Shown: positions 26,587-35,359, counted from the stretch's first letter. The stretch: DNA of 64,000 nucleotides from Massilia aurea (GCF_014200505.1 NZ_JACHBX010000001.1:868001-932000), one strand, 5' to 3'. Numbers and translations are program-made. The notes: generated by a model not told the origin, from the letters alone.

Positions 26587-26650
26587 AACGTCTCCTATGG
26601 GTCGAAACCAGCCGGTCGCGACAGACAGGAAACGGCCATAAGCGGTCGTA
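26587..26650 (+). repeat. Dispersed repeat, short class, well conserved
   Basis: AACGTCTCCTATGGGTCG at the start, GCCGGTCGCGACAGACAGG in the middle, AACGGCCATAAGCGGTCGT at the end. The ends form an imperfect inverted repeat. Confidence 0.8.
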
Positions 26651-26705
26651 CAAATTTGCTAGATACCGTAGAGTTTAAGTAATTTATCGACATACAGAGG
26701 ATGGA

Positions 26706-27047
26706 ATGAAAAAGTGCATCGTCGGGCTGGCTTTAATTGTTTTGTTCACCGCAGGTTGCGCAACTACGGTGCCTGCACCCGCAGCCATTCCTGCACCTAC
26801 TGACATGATTTCTGCACTTCCGGTCGTGAAGATTGGTTCGCCGCCGCTAGGTGAAGGTGAGTTTGTTCTCCATATCCCGGCTAATTCACCCGTACCACTG
26901 AAAGTGACCACGCGTGGATCTTTATTGAAGGGCAGCCAATCCCTGACCGGCAGCCTCACATTTGGGCGAGATATTTACATCTACAAATACTGGTCAAGCT
27001 ATGACCGCAAAACTTGGGAGCTACAAGGAGTGAATTCGATGCAGTAG
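26706..27047 (+). CDS. Putative lipoprotein
   Basis: 113 residues, ATG preceded by GAGGATGGA. N-terminus MKKCIVGLALIVLFTAGC is a lipoprotein signal with a TAGC lipobox. A Pro/Ala-rich spacer (TTVPAPAAIPAPTDM) is followed by a beta-rich body (EFVLHIPANSPVPLKVTTRGSLL, ...RDIYIYKYWSSYDRKTWEL). Such small lipoproteins are anchored in the outer or inner membrane; I do not recognise the family. Last plus-strand gene of the repeat-bounded series. Confidence 0.65.
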   Translation: MKKCIVGLALIVLFTAGCATTVPAPAAIPAPTDMISALPVVKIGSPPLGEGEFVLHIPANSPVPLKVTTRGSLLKGSQSLTGSLTFGRDIYIYKYWSSYDRKTWELQGVNSMQ

Positions 27048-27147
27048 TACGACGGATGCAGTCCTCCGCTCTGAACGACGTCGATCGAGGGGCTGGCTGC
27101 CCAAAATCACCACCAATCGCTTCTAAGCCTACCAATGTACAAACGAT

Positions 27148-27615
27148 TTACCGAACTGCTCGGAGCCATCCCAAGAAGGAATAACGAAGTGCCATTGCAT
27201 CATTTAAAGCATGATGCTCTCTCAAGGCGGTCTTTCTGTAAAAATCAGCACGCATCGCACCGTTTATATGGCGATAGCCGATACCGCGAAAGATTATGAA
27301 TCTTGGCGGGTTATCGGAAAAAATCTTTAGAAATAGAATTTTGTCATAGTCAGAGTCGAAGCAGAGCACTACTAGATCATCGTTTCTAATTGAATTTAGC
27401 CAATTTAATATTTTTTCACCCAAATCTTCGGGTGGAATCTGGCGAGTGCCTGCGAGTAGTGGTATTACTATATCAAGAGTGAATTGACTGCAGGAGGAGC
27501 GCGTGTAAGGTATTTCGGCATAGAACTCTTCAGCGTTTGCGGCCGCTAGTCCGATGCTGATCAGCTCAGGGTTGCGAAATCTGCTGAATTCGGTGTCGAG
27601 AAAAACTATTAGCAT
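27148..27615 (-). CDS. DEDD-type 3'-5' exoribonuclease-like protein
   Basis: 155 residues, a single RNase H-like exonuclease domain. Catalytic residues visible: D7 and E9 in FLDTEFSRF, an Asp in LCFDSDYDK, and H plus D in HHALNDAMALR, giving the DEDDh set. The short length and the family style (DUF5051/Rv2179c-like) suggest a stand-alone exonuclease acting on single-stranded RNA or DNA ends rather than a polymerase subunit. On the minus strand facing the lipoprotein gene. Low local GC, like its neighbours. Confidence 0.8.
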   Translation of the reverse strand: MLIVFLDTEFSRFRNPELISIGLAAANAEEFYAEIPYTRSSCSQFTLDIVIPLLAGTRQIPPEDLGEKILNWLNSIRNDDLVVLCFDSDYDKILFLKIFSDNPPRFIIFRGIGYRHINGAMRADFYRKTALREHHALNDAMALRYSFLGWLRAVR

Positions 27616-28749
27616 TTTTGTGCCTTATTTAGTTCAGTGCGCAAACTCTTGCGAATTACTTATGTAAATTTGAAATAGTTACGCTCTGTGAAAGAAGGAA
27701 AATTTTGCCGGCGGTCTAAAAAAACGGAAGGTTCTCATACTGATCGCTATGTAATGCGATCCTACAGCCTGTGAAAAAAAGAGGCAATGTAGTGTATTTG
27801 CTAAGTGCAATCTTTCACGATTCTAATTAGTATACACTGAAAGAGTGTACGGATCATAGATCCTTCTTTTTGAGATGTTATTAGACTGACAATGAGACTG
27901 ACGTTAACCTCTTACCAGTAAATTGTCTGCAAGGTCAAAATTTAAGGAAGGCTCCCTAAGGTGAAATTTTTGATGTGGTAATAGAATGTTCAGCGGGGCT
28001 ATTTTCTCTAATCGCCGCGCCTGCTCTAAAAGGTTGCTTAAATGTTCGAGGGCCATTGGTCAGCGCATTAGTTTTTACACTGGCAAGCCCGGTCCATCTT
28101 GCTTTCGACTTTGTATCCGTGTTTTCTGCTACTTGCTCACATATCCGTTGCAGAAGGCCACGATATAAAGTGCGCGGAAGATTTGGTTGGCAACCAGGTG
28201 CCACACCGCGATAGCGACTCGTCATCTTCATAGGTCTCGTCGCCTGATTGTTTTTATTTCAATCCTTCATTGAGTGACGAGCCGTCCTAGGTTAGGGAAT
28301 CAATACGATCTATTAGGTTTTCGGCCGCGAATATATTCTTCCCTAACTTTAGCTTGAATATCGTTCTTTTATCTAATCGGTGCTCAAACACATGGGACTA
28401 AGGGCGCGCGTTTAAGCAAATTCGAATTAGCCCATTGGATTCCATCTCATACAAGAGTGGGAATTTTACAATATGCACTGGAGTGCACGTTATGAATTTG
28501 CGTTAGATGCCTTTGTTTCGGGCCTACGTCACTCACTCACACACTGCGCGGGAGGTGGTTTACCCCAGATAATGGTTCGATTCCCTCAGGGCGGGCCAGA
28601 TTCCTCAATACTTTCAAACGCTTGCCGCATTCGCTCGCTGCCTACTCTTTGTACAACGCGCTATTCAATTCGGCTTGTGCTATTCAAATGTCAGTTTTCC
28701 GGGTTCCACACACTCCGGCCGCCGGCGATACACGCGCGGCGTGAGCTGA
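27616..28749. other. Long gene-poor stretch
   Basis: Over 1.1 kb with no gene I can support. Some short frames exist (for example on both strands near 27956-28230 and 28473-28826), but they have no start signal or family pattern. A tRNA-like T-loop (GGTTCGATTCC near 28572) is present without the rest of a tRNA. The stretch borders the phage remnant and may be the decayed left side of that insertion. Confidence 0.45.
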
Positions 28750-29106
28750 CTATCGGCCCAATGCCACTTCTTCTCCGGCATCGGCGTTTGGTCCCTGGCA
28801 CTTCTCCGCGCTGGCTGGCCAGATGACCGACCGGTTTGGACAGGTTCCTGCCCTTGCCAACCTATCAGCGCGGCAGGCCAGGGAGCTGGGACTGCTGACG
28901 AGCGGCACCTGTGGCCGGCATTCCACCCCTCAACGGCCAGCGCCGCCCTGCAGCAGTGTTTGAAGAGCAGGTTGCAGGCCCTGCTGCCCTTGTCTGCTTA
29001 ACTTGTACAGGCTGACTTGGATGCATCGGGTTACGCCGTCGGGGCGGCTGATCTGTGCGCTGCGGGCATTGGGGTGCGCCACAGCAACCGCTTCCAACAG
29101 CACGAC
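28750..29106 (+). pseudogene. Phage-type DNA cytosine-5 methyltransferase fragment
   Basis: One frame reads QCHFFSGIGVWSLALLRAGW, then PDDRPVWTGSCPCQPISAAG with the catalytic PCQP Cys, then DERHLWPAF. After a frameshift it continues RRPAAVFEEQVAG (position of the ENV motif), and after another LVQADLDASGYAVGAADLCAAGIG. This is the N-terminal catalytic half of a phage C5-methyltransferase; the target recognition part is absent because the sequence passes into the NinG remnant. At least two frameshifts make it nonfunctional. GC content is far above the surroundings. Confidence 0.75.
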
Positions 29107-29540
29107 ATGACGCACAAGATGTGCGGCCCGGACTGCAGCGCCGTGTTCGCCGTGGCCGAGCGGCAGCGCCTGGACGCCAAGCAGACCCGCGAAGCCAGGG
29201 CCAAGCTAAAGACGCGCACCGAGCACCTGGCCGATGCCCAGGCCGTGTTCAACCGGTCCATCCGCGCGCGCCGAGGCGCTGCGCTGCATCAGCTGTGGCC
29301 GGCACCACACTGGTATTCGAGATGCGGGCCACTACCGCTCGGACGGCGCTCAGCCTGCGCTGCGCTTCCACGAGGACGATGCGGACAAGCAGTGCGTGCC
29401 CTGCAATCAGCACAAAGGCGGCAATGCCATCGAGTACCGCATCGCTCTGCGCACGCGCATCGCGACGAGCGGCTCGAGTTCTTGGAGCGCGGGCACCCGC
29501 CGGCGAAGTACACGCTTGAGGACGCCTTCAATCTTAGGTC
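29107..29540 (+). pseudogene. ninG: NinG (Rap) recombination protein remnant
   Basis: Frame one gives CGPDCSAVFAVAERQRLDAKQ and KTRTEHLADAQAVFNRSIRAR; the next frame gives ALRCISCGRHHTGIRDAGHY, LRFHEDDADKQCVPCNQHKGG and EYRIALRTRI; the first frame resumes with ERLEFLERGHPPAKYTLEDAF. The CxxC...CxxC with AGHY and QCxxCNxHKxGN are hallmarks of lambda NinG, a structure-specific recombination nuclease. Two frameshifts inactivate it. It directly follows the methyltransferase fragment and precedes a RusA remnant. Confidence 0.8.
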
Positions 29541-29546
29541 GGCGAC

Positions 29547-29846
29547 GTGCTCTCGGCCAGCCTGAGTATGAAGATACCTGCGAGGTGGTCGAATTTGCGT
29601 CTCGCGCTGGCCGCTGCCGGCTCGATCGCGGTCACGAAGAAGCCCGAGGCAGATAACGTGCTCAAGGGGGAAGGACAGGTGCAACGGGATCATCTGGCGG
29701 ACGATGCGCAGGTGGTCTGCATCGAGCTCAATAAGCGGTATTCGGGAAAGCCAGAGGCGCACATCGACGTGATGGCGGGCGAGGGCGCGTCGGCGCAAGC
29801 GATCGTTTTGATAGGCCCGGATCATAGGATCGCGGGCCACAAGTGA
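29547..29846 (+). pseudogene. rusA: RusA-type Holliday junction resolvase remnant
   Basis: The open frame includes SIAVTKKPEADNVLKG, equivalent to the RusA KPDxDNxxK catalytic segment, then ADDAQVVCIELNKRYSGKPE, equivalent to the DDAQV...KRY segment. Between them the expected ALNGIIWR is found in a neighbouring frame (CNGIIWR), showing a frameshift pair. RusA cleaves Holliday junctions in lambdoid phages. Remnant only; no portal, lysis or integrase genes are present around it. Confidence 0.65.
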
Positions 29847-29848
29847 GA

Positions 29849-30451
29849 TTACGCTTGACAGCGGCGACGCGTGCTCAGGAAACCTATTGCTCCAATGGCT
29901 AGCAGGGTAATGCTGCCCGGCTCTGGAACAAAGGTAGGAATTATATGAGTATAAAGGGTGTCGTAATACCCACCAAGTTCATCTAGCTCCGCAGCAAACC
30001 GAGGATTTACTATCCCAACTGAGGCAGAGCCAATATGCTGACCAGCGAAGTCTTGGAAGCCTCCAATGAAAAATATCGAGCTCGTATAGTTTGCCACGTA
30101 GCTAAAACCGCCGTTAATTCCTTTCGAGAAAGTGACACCCAAGCTCGTGTATTGGTCGGCCCCGAAGTCGCTGTATATACCAAAATTCGTTGGCCCTTGT
30201 CCGCGGAATGAAGTAGTGGCGTAGGTGAGCTGCGTACTTCCATCACCAGCTTGAGGCGCTAACCACATACGAAACGGACGGCCCACCCCATCAATGGAGA
30301 GATCTAGATTGAAATATGCGATCGACTTGTCAGTATCGTGCTGGATGACGTGTCCAGATAACGGTCCGTTCAGGTCGTACTGCACATAGCCTGCGGAAGC
30401 ATTGACGGAAAAAAGTGCACCGGCGGCAAGTGCGATAATTGATTTAATCAT
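29849..30451 (-). CDS. PEP-CTERM sorting-domain secreted protein
   Basis: 200 residues. A signal peptide (MIKSIIALAAGALFSVNASAG) leads to a Gly/Tyr/Phe-rich mature body, and the C-terminus is a PEP-CTERM sorting signal: VPEPGSITLLAIGAIGFL followed by STRRR. Exosortase-type proteases cut at PEP and release or anchor the protein outside the cell, often with exopolysaccharide. No exosortase is in the window. It is a tandem paralogue of the gene at 30507, which lies 55 bases upstream in the same direction. Confidence 0.88.
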   Translation of the reverse strand: MIKSIIALAAGALFSVNASAGYVQYDLNGPLSGHVIQHDTDKSIAYFNLDLSIDGVGRPFRMWLAPQAGDGSTQLTYATTSFRGQGPTNFGIYSDFGADQYTSLGVTFSKGINGGFSYVANYTSSIFFIGGFQDFAGQHIGSASVGIVNPRFAAELDELGGYYDTLYTHIIPTFVPEPGSITLLAIGAIGFLSTRRRCQA

Positions 30452-30506
30452 TTTATAATTTATAGATATTGGATCGAAATTAAATTCTTGTGGGCCGATG
30501 GCTTTC

Positions 30507-31130
30507 TTACGCTTGACGACGACTGCGAATGTTCAGAAGGCCGAATGCGCCAACAGCCAGCAGTGCAAGGCTCGCTGGTTCAGGAATGTCACTAACATTG
30601 GGGCCAATGTAAAGTGGCACAAAGCGGGTATTGAGATTGTCGTAATAGCCGCCCATCTGATCCAGGCTACGGACGAAGTCAGGATTTATTTTCCCAACCG
30701 TTGCATAGCCAGTATGTTGACCATCGAATTGCTCATATCCATTTGAGAACATGATCGAGCTCGAATACTTTGCGACGTAATTGTATCTACCGTCTGCACC
30801 ACGCGCGAAGGCTAGGTTGAAGTACGTCATTTGGTCGCCTCCAAAATCGCTGTAAATGCCGAAGTTCGATGGACCGTTTCCAATGAAATGGGTCTGAGCA
30901 TAGGTAAGTTGAGTGGCGCCTTCTGAGTGCTGCTGCTGCAAATTGAAGCGGAAGCCAGATGGCGTTCCGTTAATTTTTACGTCAAAGTTGAAGTACGCCA
31001 TCGACTGGTCGGTGTCGTGTTGGACAAACGTGCCTGTGACGGGTCCAGTCAGCTCATATTGCACGTACCCAGCGGATGCGTTCATTGAGAAAAGGGCGCC
31101 GGCTGCGATTGCGATGATGGTCTTGATCAT
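30507..31130 (-). CDS. PEP-CTERM sorting-domain secreted protein (paralogue)
   Basis: 207 residues from the ATG at 31130, chosen because MIKTIIAIAAGALFSMNASAG matches the signal peptide of the neighbour; the frame is open for 31 more codons upstream. The body shares GYVQYELTGPVTG, QHDTDQSMAYFNFDV, LTYAQTHFIGNGPSNFGIYSDFGG and FDGQHTGYATVG with the downstream copy. The C-terminus is IPEPASLALLAVGAFGLLNIRSRR. A tandem duplication; the two proteins have diverged in the middle and at the linker. Probably extracellular or surface matrix proteins; specific role unknown. Confidence 0.88.
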   Translation of the reverse strand: MIKTIIAIAAGALFSMNASAGYVQYELTGPVTGTFVQHDTDQSMAYFNFDVKINGTPSGFRFNLQQQHSEGATQLTYAQTHFIGNGPSNFGIYSDFGGDQMTYFNLAFARGADGRYNYVAKYSSSIMFSNGYEQFDGQHTGYATVGKINPDFVRSLDQMGGYYDNLNTRFVPLYIGPNVSDIPEPASLALLAVGAFGLLNIRSRRQA

Positions 31131-31413
31131 TTTGTAATTGATAGAGTTAGATCGGAGCCAACCGTCATGCAATTCCCGTGCCAGTGGGAAATGCCTATAA
31201 GTTTCATGCACTTGTAAAAGCAATAATATGTTACTTTGTTATACTGTAAAGAATACCGACAGTAGCGAAGTCGCGTTCGGGAACAAATTCCACAGCGCCC
31301 CGAGCCTGAATCCTTGCTGTGCAGTGAACAAGTTTGAAGGCTAGCTTGGCTCAGCGCCCAAATACCATGCGTTCCAGAAGCAATAGATGAGCAAAGTGTA
31401 TCTCGCTGCGATG

Positions 31414-31448
31414 CCGTGCTCCTCCATGCAGGCAATGGAGGAGCACGG
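31414..31448. other. Perfect 14-bp stem-loop after the glycosyltransferase gene
   Basis: CCGTGCTCCTCCAT and ATGGAGGAGCACGG are exact inverse complements with a seven-base loop. The hairpin is immediately 3' of the minus-strand gene ending at 31452. It lacks a T-tract on either side, so it is a terminator only if Rho-assisted or mRNA-stabilising. Confidence 0.6.
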
Positions 31449-31451
31449 GAA

Positions 31452-33119
31452 TCATGGCTGCATCGGTTGCAGAATGCCTGGCTGTCGCGAGGATGCACTC
31501 TTGTATTCCCATAGCGTGCGCTGGGGATATGCAGCCTTTACTTCTGATATTGTTGTTTTGTCGCAGGAAACATAGATGACGTCTATTTGCGCCGCTTTGT
31601 CCGGATTACCAAGTTCGATGCCATTACGGGCTGCGTTATAGCCTTCGAGTTTGGCATAAATATCTTCCCGGTCCGAACGCGTGTCGACACAAACGACGGC
31701 GTTGGTCAAGCCATCAGCTTTGATCCGTTCATACATCTCGAACTTGCTCTGCGTTATATCTCGTAATGCAAATACGAGGAACACGGACATGATTCCAGCG
31801 TAGATGATCGAGAGGGCAATGGTTTTACGATAGAGATAGCGCCATCCGCCATGAAACAGCGGGATAGCTGACCCGATGGTGACAACCGCAAGAGGCCAAA
31901 AATCAAGATAATAGCGAGGGCCGATGCGAAAACCTGGGTGAAGGGGATAGAAAACGAAGATCAGAATACCGATTGGAAAAATCAGGTCCGCACCCACAAA
32001 CCGCTTGTTCCTGATAATTTTCCAGAGCGCTGCCAACCAGATCACATGGATCAGGGGACTGGTAAACAGTGCCAATTCTGCGTGGTGTACTGCGGTGTGC
32101 CGCAAGCCGATCAGAATGGACGGCAAATCGAAGTACAGGTGGTCGACCGTGCGTCCTGCATACCAGTACACAGGCATCGTAGGGTGACCGGTGATGGCAT
32201 ATTGGTAGGCCAACAATCCAATCAGGAACGGCGCACCGCCAAGGGTGATCAACATCGCTTTGGATACCAGCCGTCCACCGCGGGCCTGCTCCACTGTGAC
32301 TGCGACAATGACTGCCAGCGCTGCAACGTTGCGAGTTATGCCCAGCATGCCGATACATACCCCGAGCGCGATCAACAGGCCGGTTCGCGGTGACTGTCTG
32401 ACTTTATGCGAAACCAGCATCGTCAAGGCAGCGAGTGCAGCCGCCGAGGTATGCGAAAAAAGCGATCCACCATGGAACAGGACAAATGGCGAAATGACAA
32501 AAAATAAAACGGCCAGCCAGGCTGCTTCGCGATTAGCGCGTGCTTTTACCAGTTCGTACACAGCATAGGCTGCAACGAGTGTGCAGGCACCGTTGGCCAG
32601 GCGGCCGGTTGGGAACGAGCCTCCAAACAGGGCCAATATCAAAGGCCAGCCAGGGGGATATTGTGCTACCCATTTGCCGTCCTTGACCCAGATGTAATAC
32701 GTTGATTGCGCATCACCGAGCGGCGGTGGCGAATTCCAGAGCCGGAGTGCTTTGAACGTGTCGGCCTCGAACAGATACGCATACTCGTCTGCACACCAGG
32801 CATGGTTGGTAAATGAATAAAATCCGACAACAGCGCAACATGCCATCGTCAAAATCAGCAGTACGCTCAATGAATACTGCTGTTGCTCAGGAAAACGCGG
32901 CGTGCCTGGCAATAGTAACGCGAAGCCCATGCACAACGCTGAAAGCGTGATGATGGCAAAGCTGTCCATGCGTGGCTTGTAGTGACTGCCCAAAAAGACG
33001 GCATCGGCATGCAACAGATTGAAATAGATGAATCCCAGGATAATAAACGCGATGGCCATCGCGATGGTATTCCGGTAAGACGCGGGTCGTTCAGCGCGCA
33101 AAGCTAACCAGGTCGGCAT
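31452..33119 (-). CDS. Integral-membrane glycosyltransferase (ArnT/PMT-like, GT-C fold)
   Basis: 555 residues with about eleven to twelve hydrophobic segments. The first periplasmic loop has the acidic DEYAYLFEADTFKALRL, as in GT-C enzymes where Asp/Glu next to a transmembrane helix is catalytic. A long hydrophilic loop (GDAQSTYYIWVKDGKWVAQYPPGW) follows. The last 90 residues are soluble (CVDTRSDREDIYAKLEG). Such enzymes use polyprenyl-phosphate sugars and transfer to lipids or proteins in the periplasm; the acceptor is unknown. Located with the PEP-CTERM genes, all on the minus strand, which fits a cell-surface or matrix role but does not prove it. Confidence 0.8.
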   Translation of the reverse strand: MPTWLALRAERPASYRNTIAMAIAFIILGFIYFNLLHADAVFLGSHYKPRMDSFAIITLSALCMGFALLLPGTPRFPEQQQYSLSVLLILTMACCAVVGFYSFTNHAWCADEYAYLFEADTFKALRLWNSPPPLGDAQSTYYIWVKDGKWVAQYPPGWPLILALFGGSFPTGRLANGACTLVAAYAVYELVKARANREAAWLAVLFFVISPFVLFHGGSLFSHTSAAALAALTMLVSHKVRQSPRTGLLIALGVCIGMLGITRNVAALAVIVAVTVEQARGGRLVSKAMLITLGGAPFLIGLLAYQYAITGHPTMPVYWYAGRTVDHLYFDLPSILIGLRHTAVHHAELALFTSPLIHVIWLAALWKIIRNKRFVGADLIFPIGILIFVFYPLHPGFRIGPRYYLDFWPLAVVTIGSAIPLFHGGWRYLYRKTIALSIIYAGIMSVFLVFALRDITQSKFEMYERIKADGLTNAVVCVDTRSDREDIYAKLEGYNAARNGIELGNPDKAAQIDVIYVSCDKTTISEVKAAYPQRTLWEYKSASSRQPGILQPMQP

Positions 33120-33702
33120 CGATCAACCTTGCCGCGCGAGATCGCGCATCAGAAACACGGGCACCGCCCGTCCGGCCAGATCATTTGCAATCAAGGCACC
33201 AGCCGGTCGTATTTTGCAATCAGCTATGGAACCATTCATCTTCAATACCAATTAATTTCTCCGGTTTGCCGCAGGAAGCGCGTGTGAGGGCACAGACGCG
33301 CCATTCCATGCCAAAAAGCGTCTTAAAAAAATTGAAAAATTATAGACTTTTTTGCAAGTTAACCAATGTCTTTTTGTGTTGGCTTGACTTTTTTGTGCTG
33401 TAAAGAATGAATTAACAACAGCTTCGCTTTACAGCGCAGCGATCATCGGACCTAGCCTGGGGAAACATGAGTAATTCAGGGGCAGTGATGTCTGAACGAC
33501 GTCACTGGCGCGCTGTTCTCAATCGACTTTCGATAAGAGTCAGCACGGAGTTGGGGCAAAACCGGAGACCACATGGCGCAGGCGAGCATGCTCCCATGTT
33601 GATCAGATGCGAAAAAGGCCGTTTGAGCAACGGCCTTTCAAGTGGTAAGTCGGGCGGCCCGACGCAGTCAAGCCGTGCGATGCTCCAGAACCCGTGTTCC
33701 CG
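33120..33702. other. Intergenic boundary between AT-rich and GC-rich DNA
   Basis: About 580 bases without a supported gene. The base composition rises sharply here: to the left the DNA is AT-richer, to the right it is GC-rich. A terminator for the DUF4214 gene lies at 33614-33638. No integrase, tRNA or attachment repeat is visible to define an island end. Confidence 0.5.
33614..33638 (-). terminator. Rho-independent terminator of the DUF4214 gene
   Basis: AAAGGCCGTT and AACGGCCTTT form a perfect 10-bp stem with loop TGAGC. Read on the minus strand it is followed by TTTTTC, and it lies about 65 bases past the stop at 33703. Confidence 0.85.
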
Positions 33703-34743
33703 TCACGTCACGATGAACTCATAGCCAGCCTGCAACGAGCCGATGACCTGCGCCTGGTTTTCCGCGCTTTCGCTAAATTGCACGACGAGGTCGGCCCTGG
33801 TAATCGCATGGCGTTCCAGCGCGCCGAGCCAGTAGGCGAAGCCGGCGGCGTCCGGCGCCCGGTCCAGCACATTCGCGTAGAGCGTCGTAACGAGCGCGGC
33901 GTCCGTGGGCGCGGCGCCGTATTGGGTCTTGAATTCGGGCGAATCAACGAATGCCTGCGCCACTGACCGCAATGACTGGCCCTGACCCATTTGCCCGATC
34001 CAGTAACCCAGCCCGCCCGCGTCGGGCGTGCGGTCGAATGCGGCCTGGTACAGACGGTAAGCCTCGGCAGGAAAGCCCTGCGTTTCATACGAGATGAAGG
34101 CGCCATCGTCGAACGACAGGCGCTCGACGCTGCGCAGGATATCGGTGCCGTCGTAGCCGACCAGGTCTGTCACGGTGATCGCGCCATCACGCAGGCTGAC
34201 GGTGTATTCGTTGCGCCGGCCTTCCAGCACGAAGGTGTCGATGCCGGCGCCGCCATCGACGATGTCATTCGTGCGCGTGCCGTACAAGGTGTCGTGCGCG
34301 TCCGTACCGATGATTCGGGTGGTCGTGGGGAACCGGCTTTCGTACACGTTCACGCTGGCATAGGTATCGTAATAATCCTGATCCCATGAGGCGTCGATGT
34401 AGTACCAGCCGGTATAGGCCGCCGTGAACGCTGCGTAATCGTAGCCGTAGGCGCCGCTGCCGTCGTCGGCGGCAATCGCATTGCCAGCATCGTCGTAAAT
34501 CCGCAGCTGGAAAGGATCGTGGTAGCTGCCGCTTTGCACCGTATAACCCATGCCGGCGGTGGCGTGGAACACGAAGATATCGTCCTCGCCCGCATACGGA
34601 TCGGTCGTGCTGTAGCGGGCGGTGCGGCCGTAGAACTGGCCGAGTTCGGGGTCCCGCACCGGATCGAGGTCGAGGCGCCAGGCCCAGTTCATTTCCGACC
34701 GGGTCAGGTCATCCAGAAAATCCAGCGTGGGGTAGGCGGACAT
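33703..34743 (-). CDS. DUF4214 domain protein with RTX-like repeat
   Basis: 346 residues. Residues 30-140 form a beta-rich domain resembling pre-peptidase/PPC domains (DDIFVFHATAGMGYTVQSG, PFQLRIYDDAGNAIAADDGSG). Next is a calcium-binding nonapeptide-like element (GTDAHDTLYGTRTNDIVDGGAGIDTF). The C-terminus has DUF4214 in two helical repeats: YRLYQAAFDRTPDAGGLGYWI and YANVLDRAPDAAGFAYWLG. Proteins of this type in Massilia are usually secreted by type I systems without an N-terminal signal peptide, which agrees with its absence here. Function unknown, perhaps adhesion or matrix. Followed by a strong terminator. Confidence 0.85.
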   Translation of the reverse strand: MSAYPTLDFLDDLTRSEMNWAWRLDLDPVRDPELGQFYGRTARYSTTDPYAGEDDIFVFHATAGMGYTVQSGSYHDPFQLRIYDDAGNAIAADDGSGAYGYDYAAFTAAYTGWYYIDASWDQDYYDTYASVNVYESRFPTTTRIIGTDAHDTLYGTRTNDIVDGGAGIDTFVLEGRRNEYTVSLRDGAITVTDLVGYDGTDILRSVERLSFDDGAFISYETQGFPAEAYRLYQAAFDRTPDAGGLGYWIGQMGQGQSLRSVAQAFVDSPEFKTQYGAAPTDAALVTTLYANVLDRAPDAAGFAYWLGALERHAITRADLVVQFSESAENQAQVIGSLQAGYEFIVT

Positions 34744-34841
34744 GGCAGGCCTCGGGCATTGGGATGTCCGATTATAGGCTGGGCCATATCCGCCAATCCG
34801 CCGACATGGTTACGCTTTGTAAGCGTGCTGCGCTGCGGTCA

Positions 34842-35252
34842 TCACGCTGCGGCCGGGAATGGCTCGGTGCCGTCCCCCCAGGCCGCCAGCGCGCGGCGCA
34901 GCAGGCGACGCTCGCGGTGATCGATCATCTGGTCGGCCCGCACGATCTCGAGCATGCCCTTGAGCACCAGCGCGCGCAGCGCCGGATCCTGCACTTCGTC
35001 CAGCAGCGCGTCGATCGTCGCCGGCTCGATTTCGACCATGCCAGCAGCGTGGTTCGTGCTGTGGGTCAGCAGATCCTGCGTCAGCTCGCCGGCGGCATCG
35101 TCGAACGTGTCTTCGCTCACGCCCAGTACCTCGAGTACGCCGCTGCGGTGCAGCGTCTTGAGCTCCTGGGGCGCCAGGCGGCCGTCGGCGATCATCGCCA
35201 GGGCCAGCAGGCGGCTCATGGCCTTGGGACTGTCGGTTGGGTAATTTCTCAT
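34842..35252 (-). CDS. TerB-like protein
   Basis: 136 residues, all-helical. LALAMIADGRLAPQEL near the start and VLKGMLEIVRADQMIDHRERRLLRRALAAWG near the end are the paired acidic helix-turn units (DGxLxxxE, DxxIDxxE) of the TerB fold, which may bind metal. TerB-type proteins occur in tellurite resistance and in stress or phage-response clusters, but no other ter genes are here. GAGGAAG precedes the ATG. Divergent from the LysR gene at 35360 across 107 bases. Confidence 0.75.
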   Translation of the reverse strand: MRNYPTDSPKAMSRLLALAMIADGRLAPQELKTLHRSGVLEVLGVSEDTFDDAAGELTQDLLTHSTNHAAGMVEIEPATIDALLDEVQDPALRALVLKGMLEIVRADQMIDHRERRLLRRALAAWGDGTEPFPAAA

Positions 35253-35359
35253 TGCTTCCTCGCTTCATGTGAACTGAGTCACCAATATACGGTTGCGCAA
35301 TGCTAAAGTAAAATCGAATAATCTTTAGCAATTCTCAATATTTTTGGTGGTAACGGCGA

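Noticed and set aside
25-26650. The repeats as integron attC sites
   Set aside because: Some copies follow a RYYYAAC-like end (GTCTAACGG at 18134, CCGTCAACG at 26582), but the matching GTTRRRY at the other end is missing, gene orientations are mixed, genes are up to 2.3 kb, and no integron integrase is in the window.
28560-28605. Possible tRNA 3' end (GGTTCGATTCC)
   Set aside because: The T-stem does not pair properly and no acceptor, D or anticodon arm can be found upstream.
28473-28826. Open frame on the + strand before the phage remnant
   Set aside because: It overlaps the methyltransferase remnant in a different frame, has no start signal and an unnatural Leu/Arg/Ser-rich composition.
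29289-29840. Minus-strand frame across the NinG/RusA remnants
   Set aside because: The plus strand carries recognisable NinG and RusA motifs; the minus translation is Arg-rich without any motif.
31414-31448. Classical Rho-independent terminator
   Set aside because: The stem is perfect but there is no T-tract on either strand, so it is listed only as a stem-loop.
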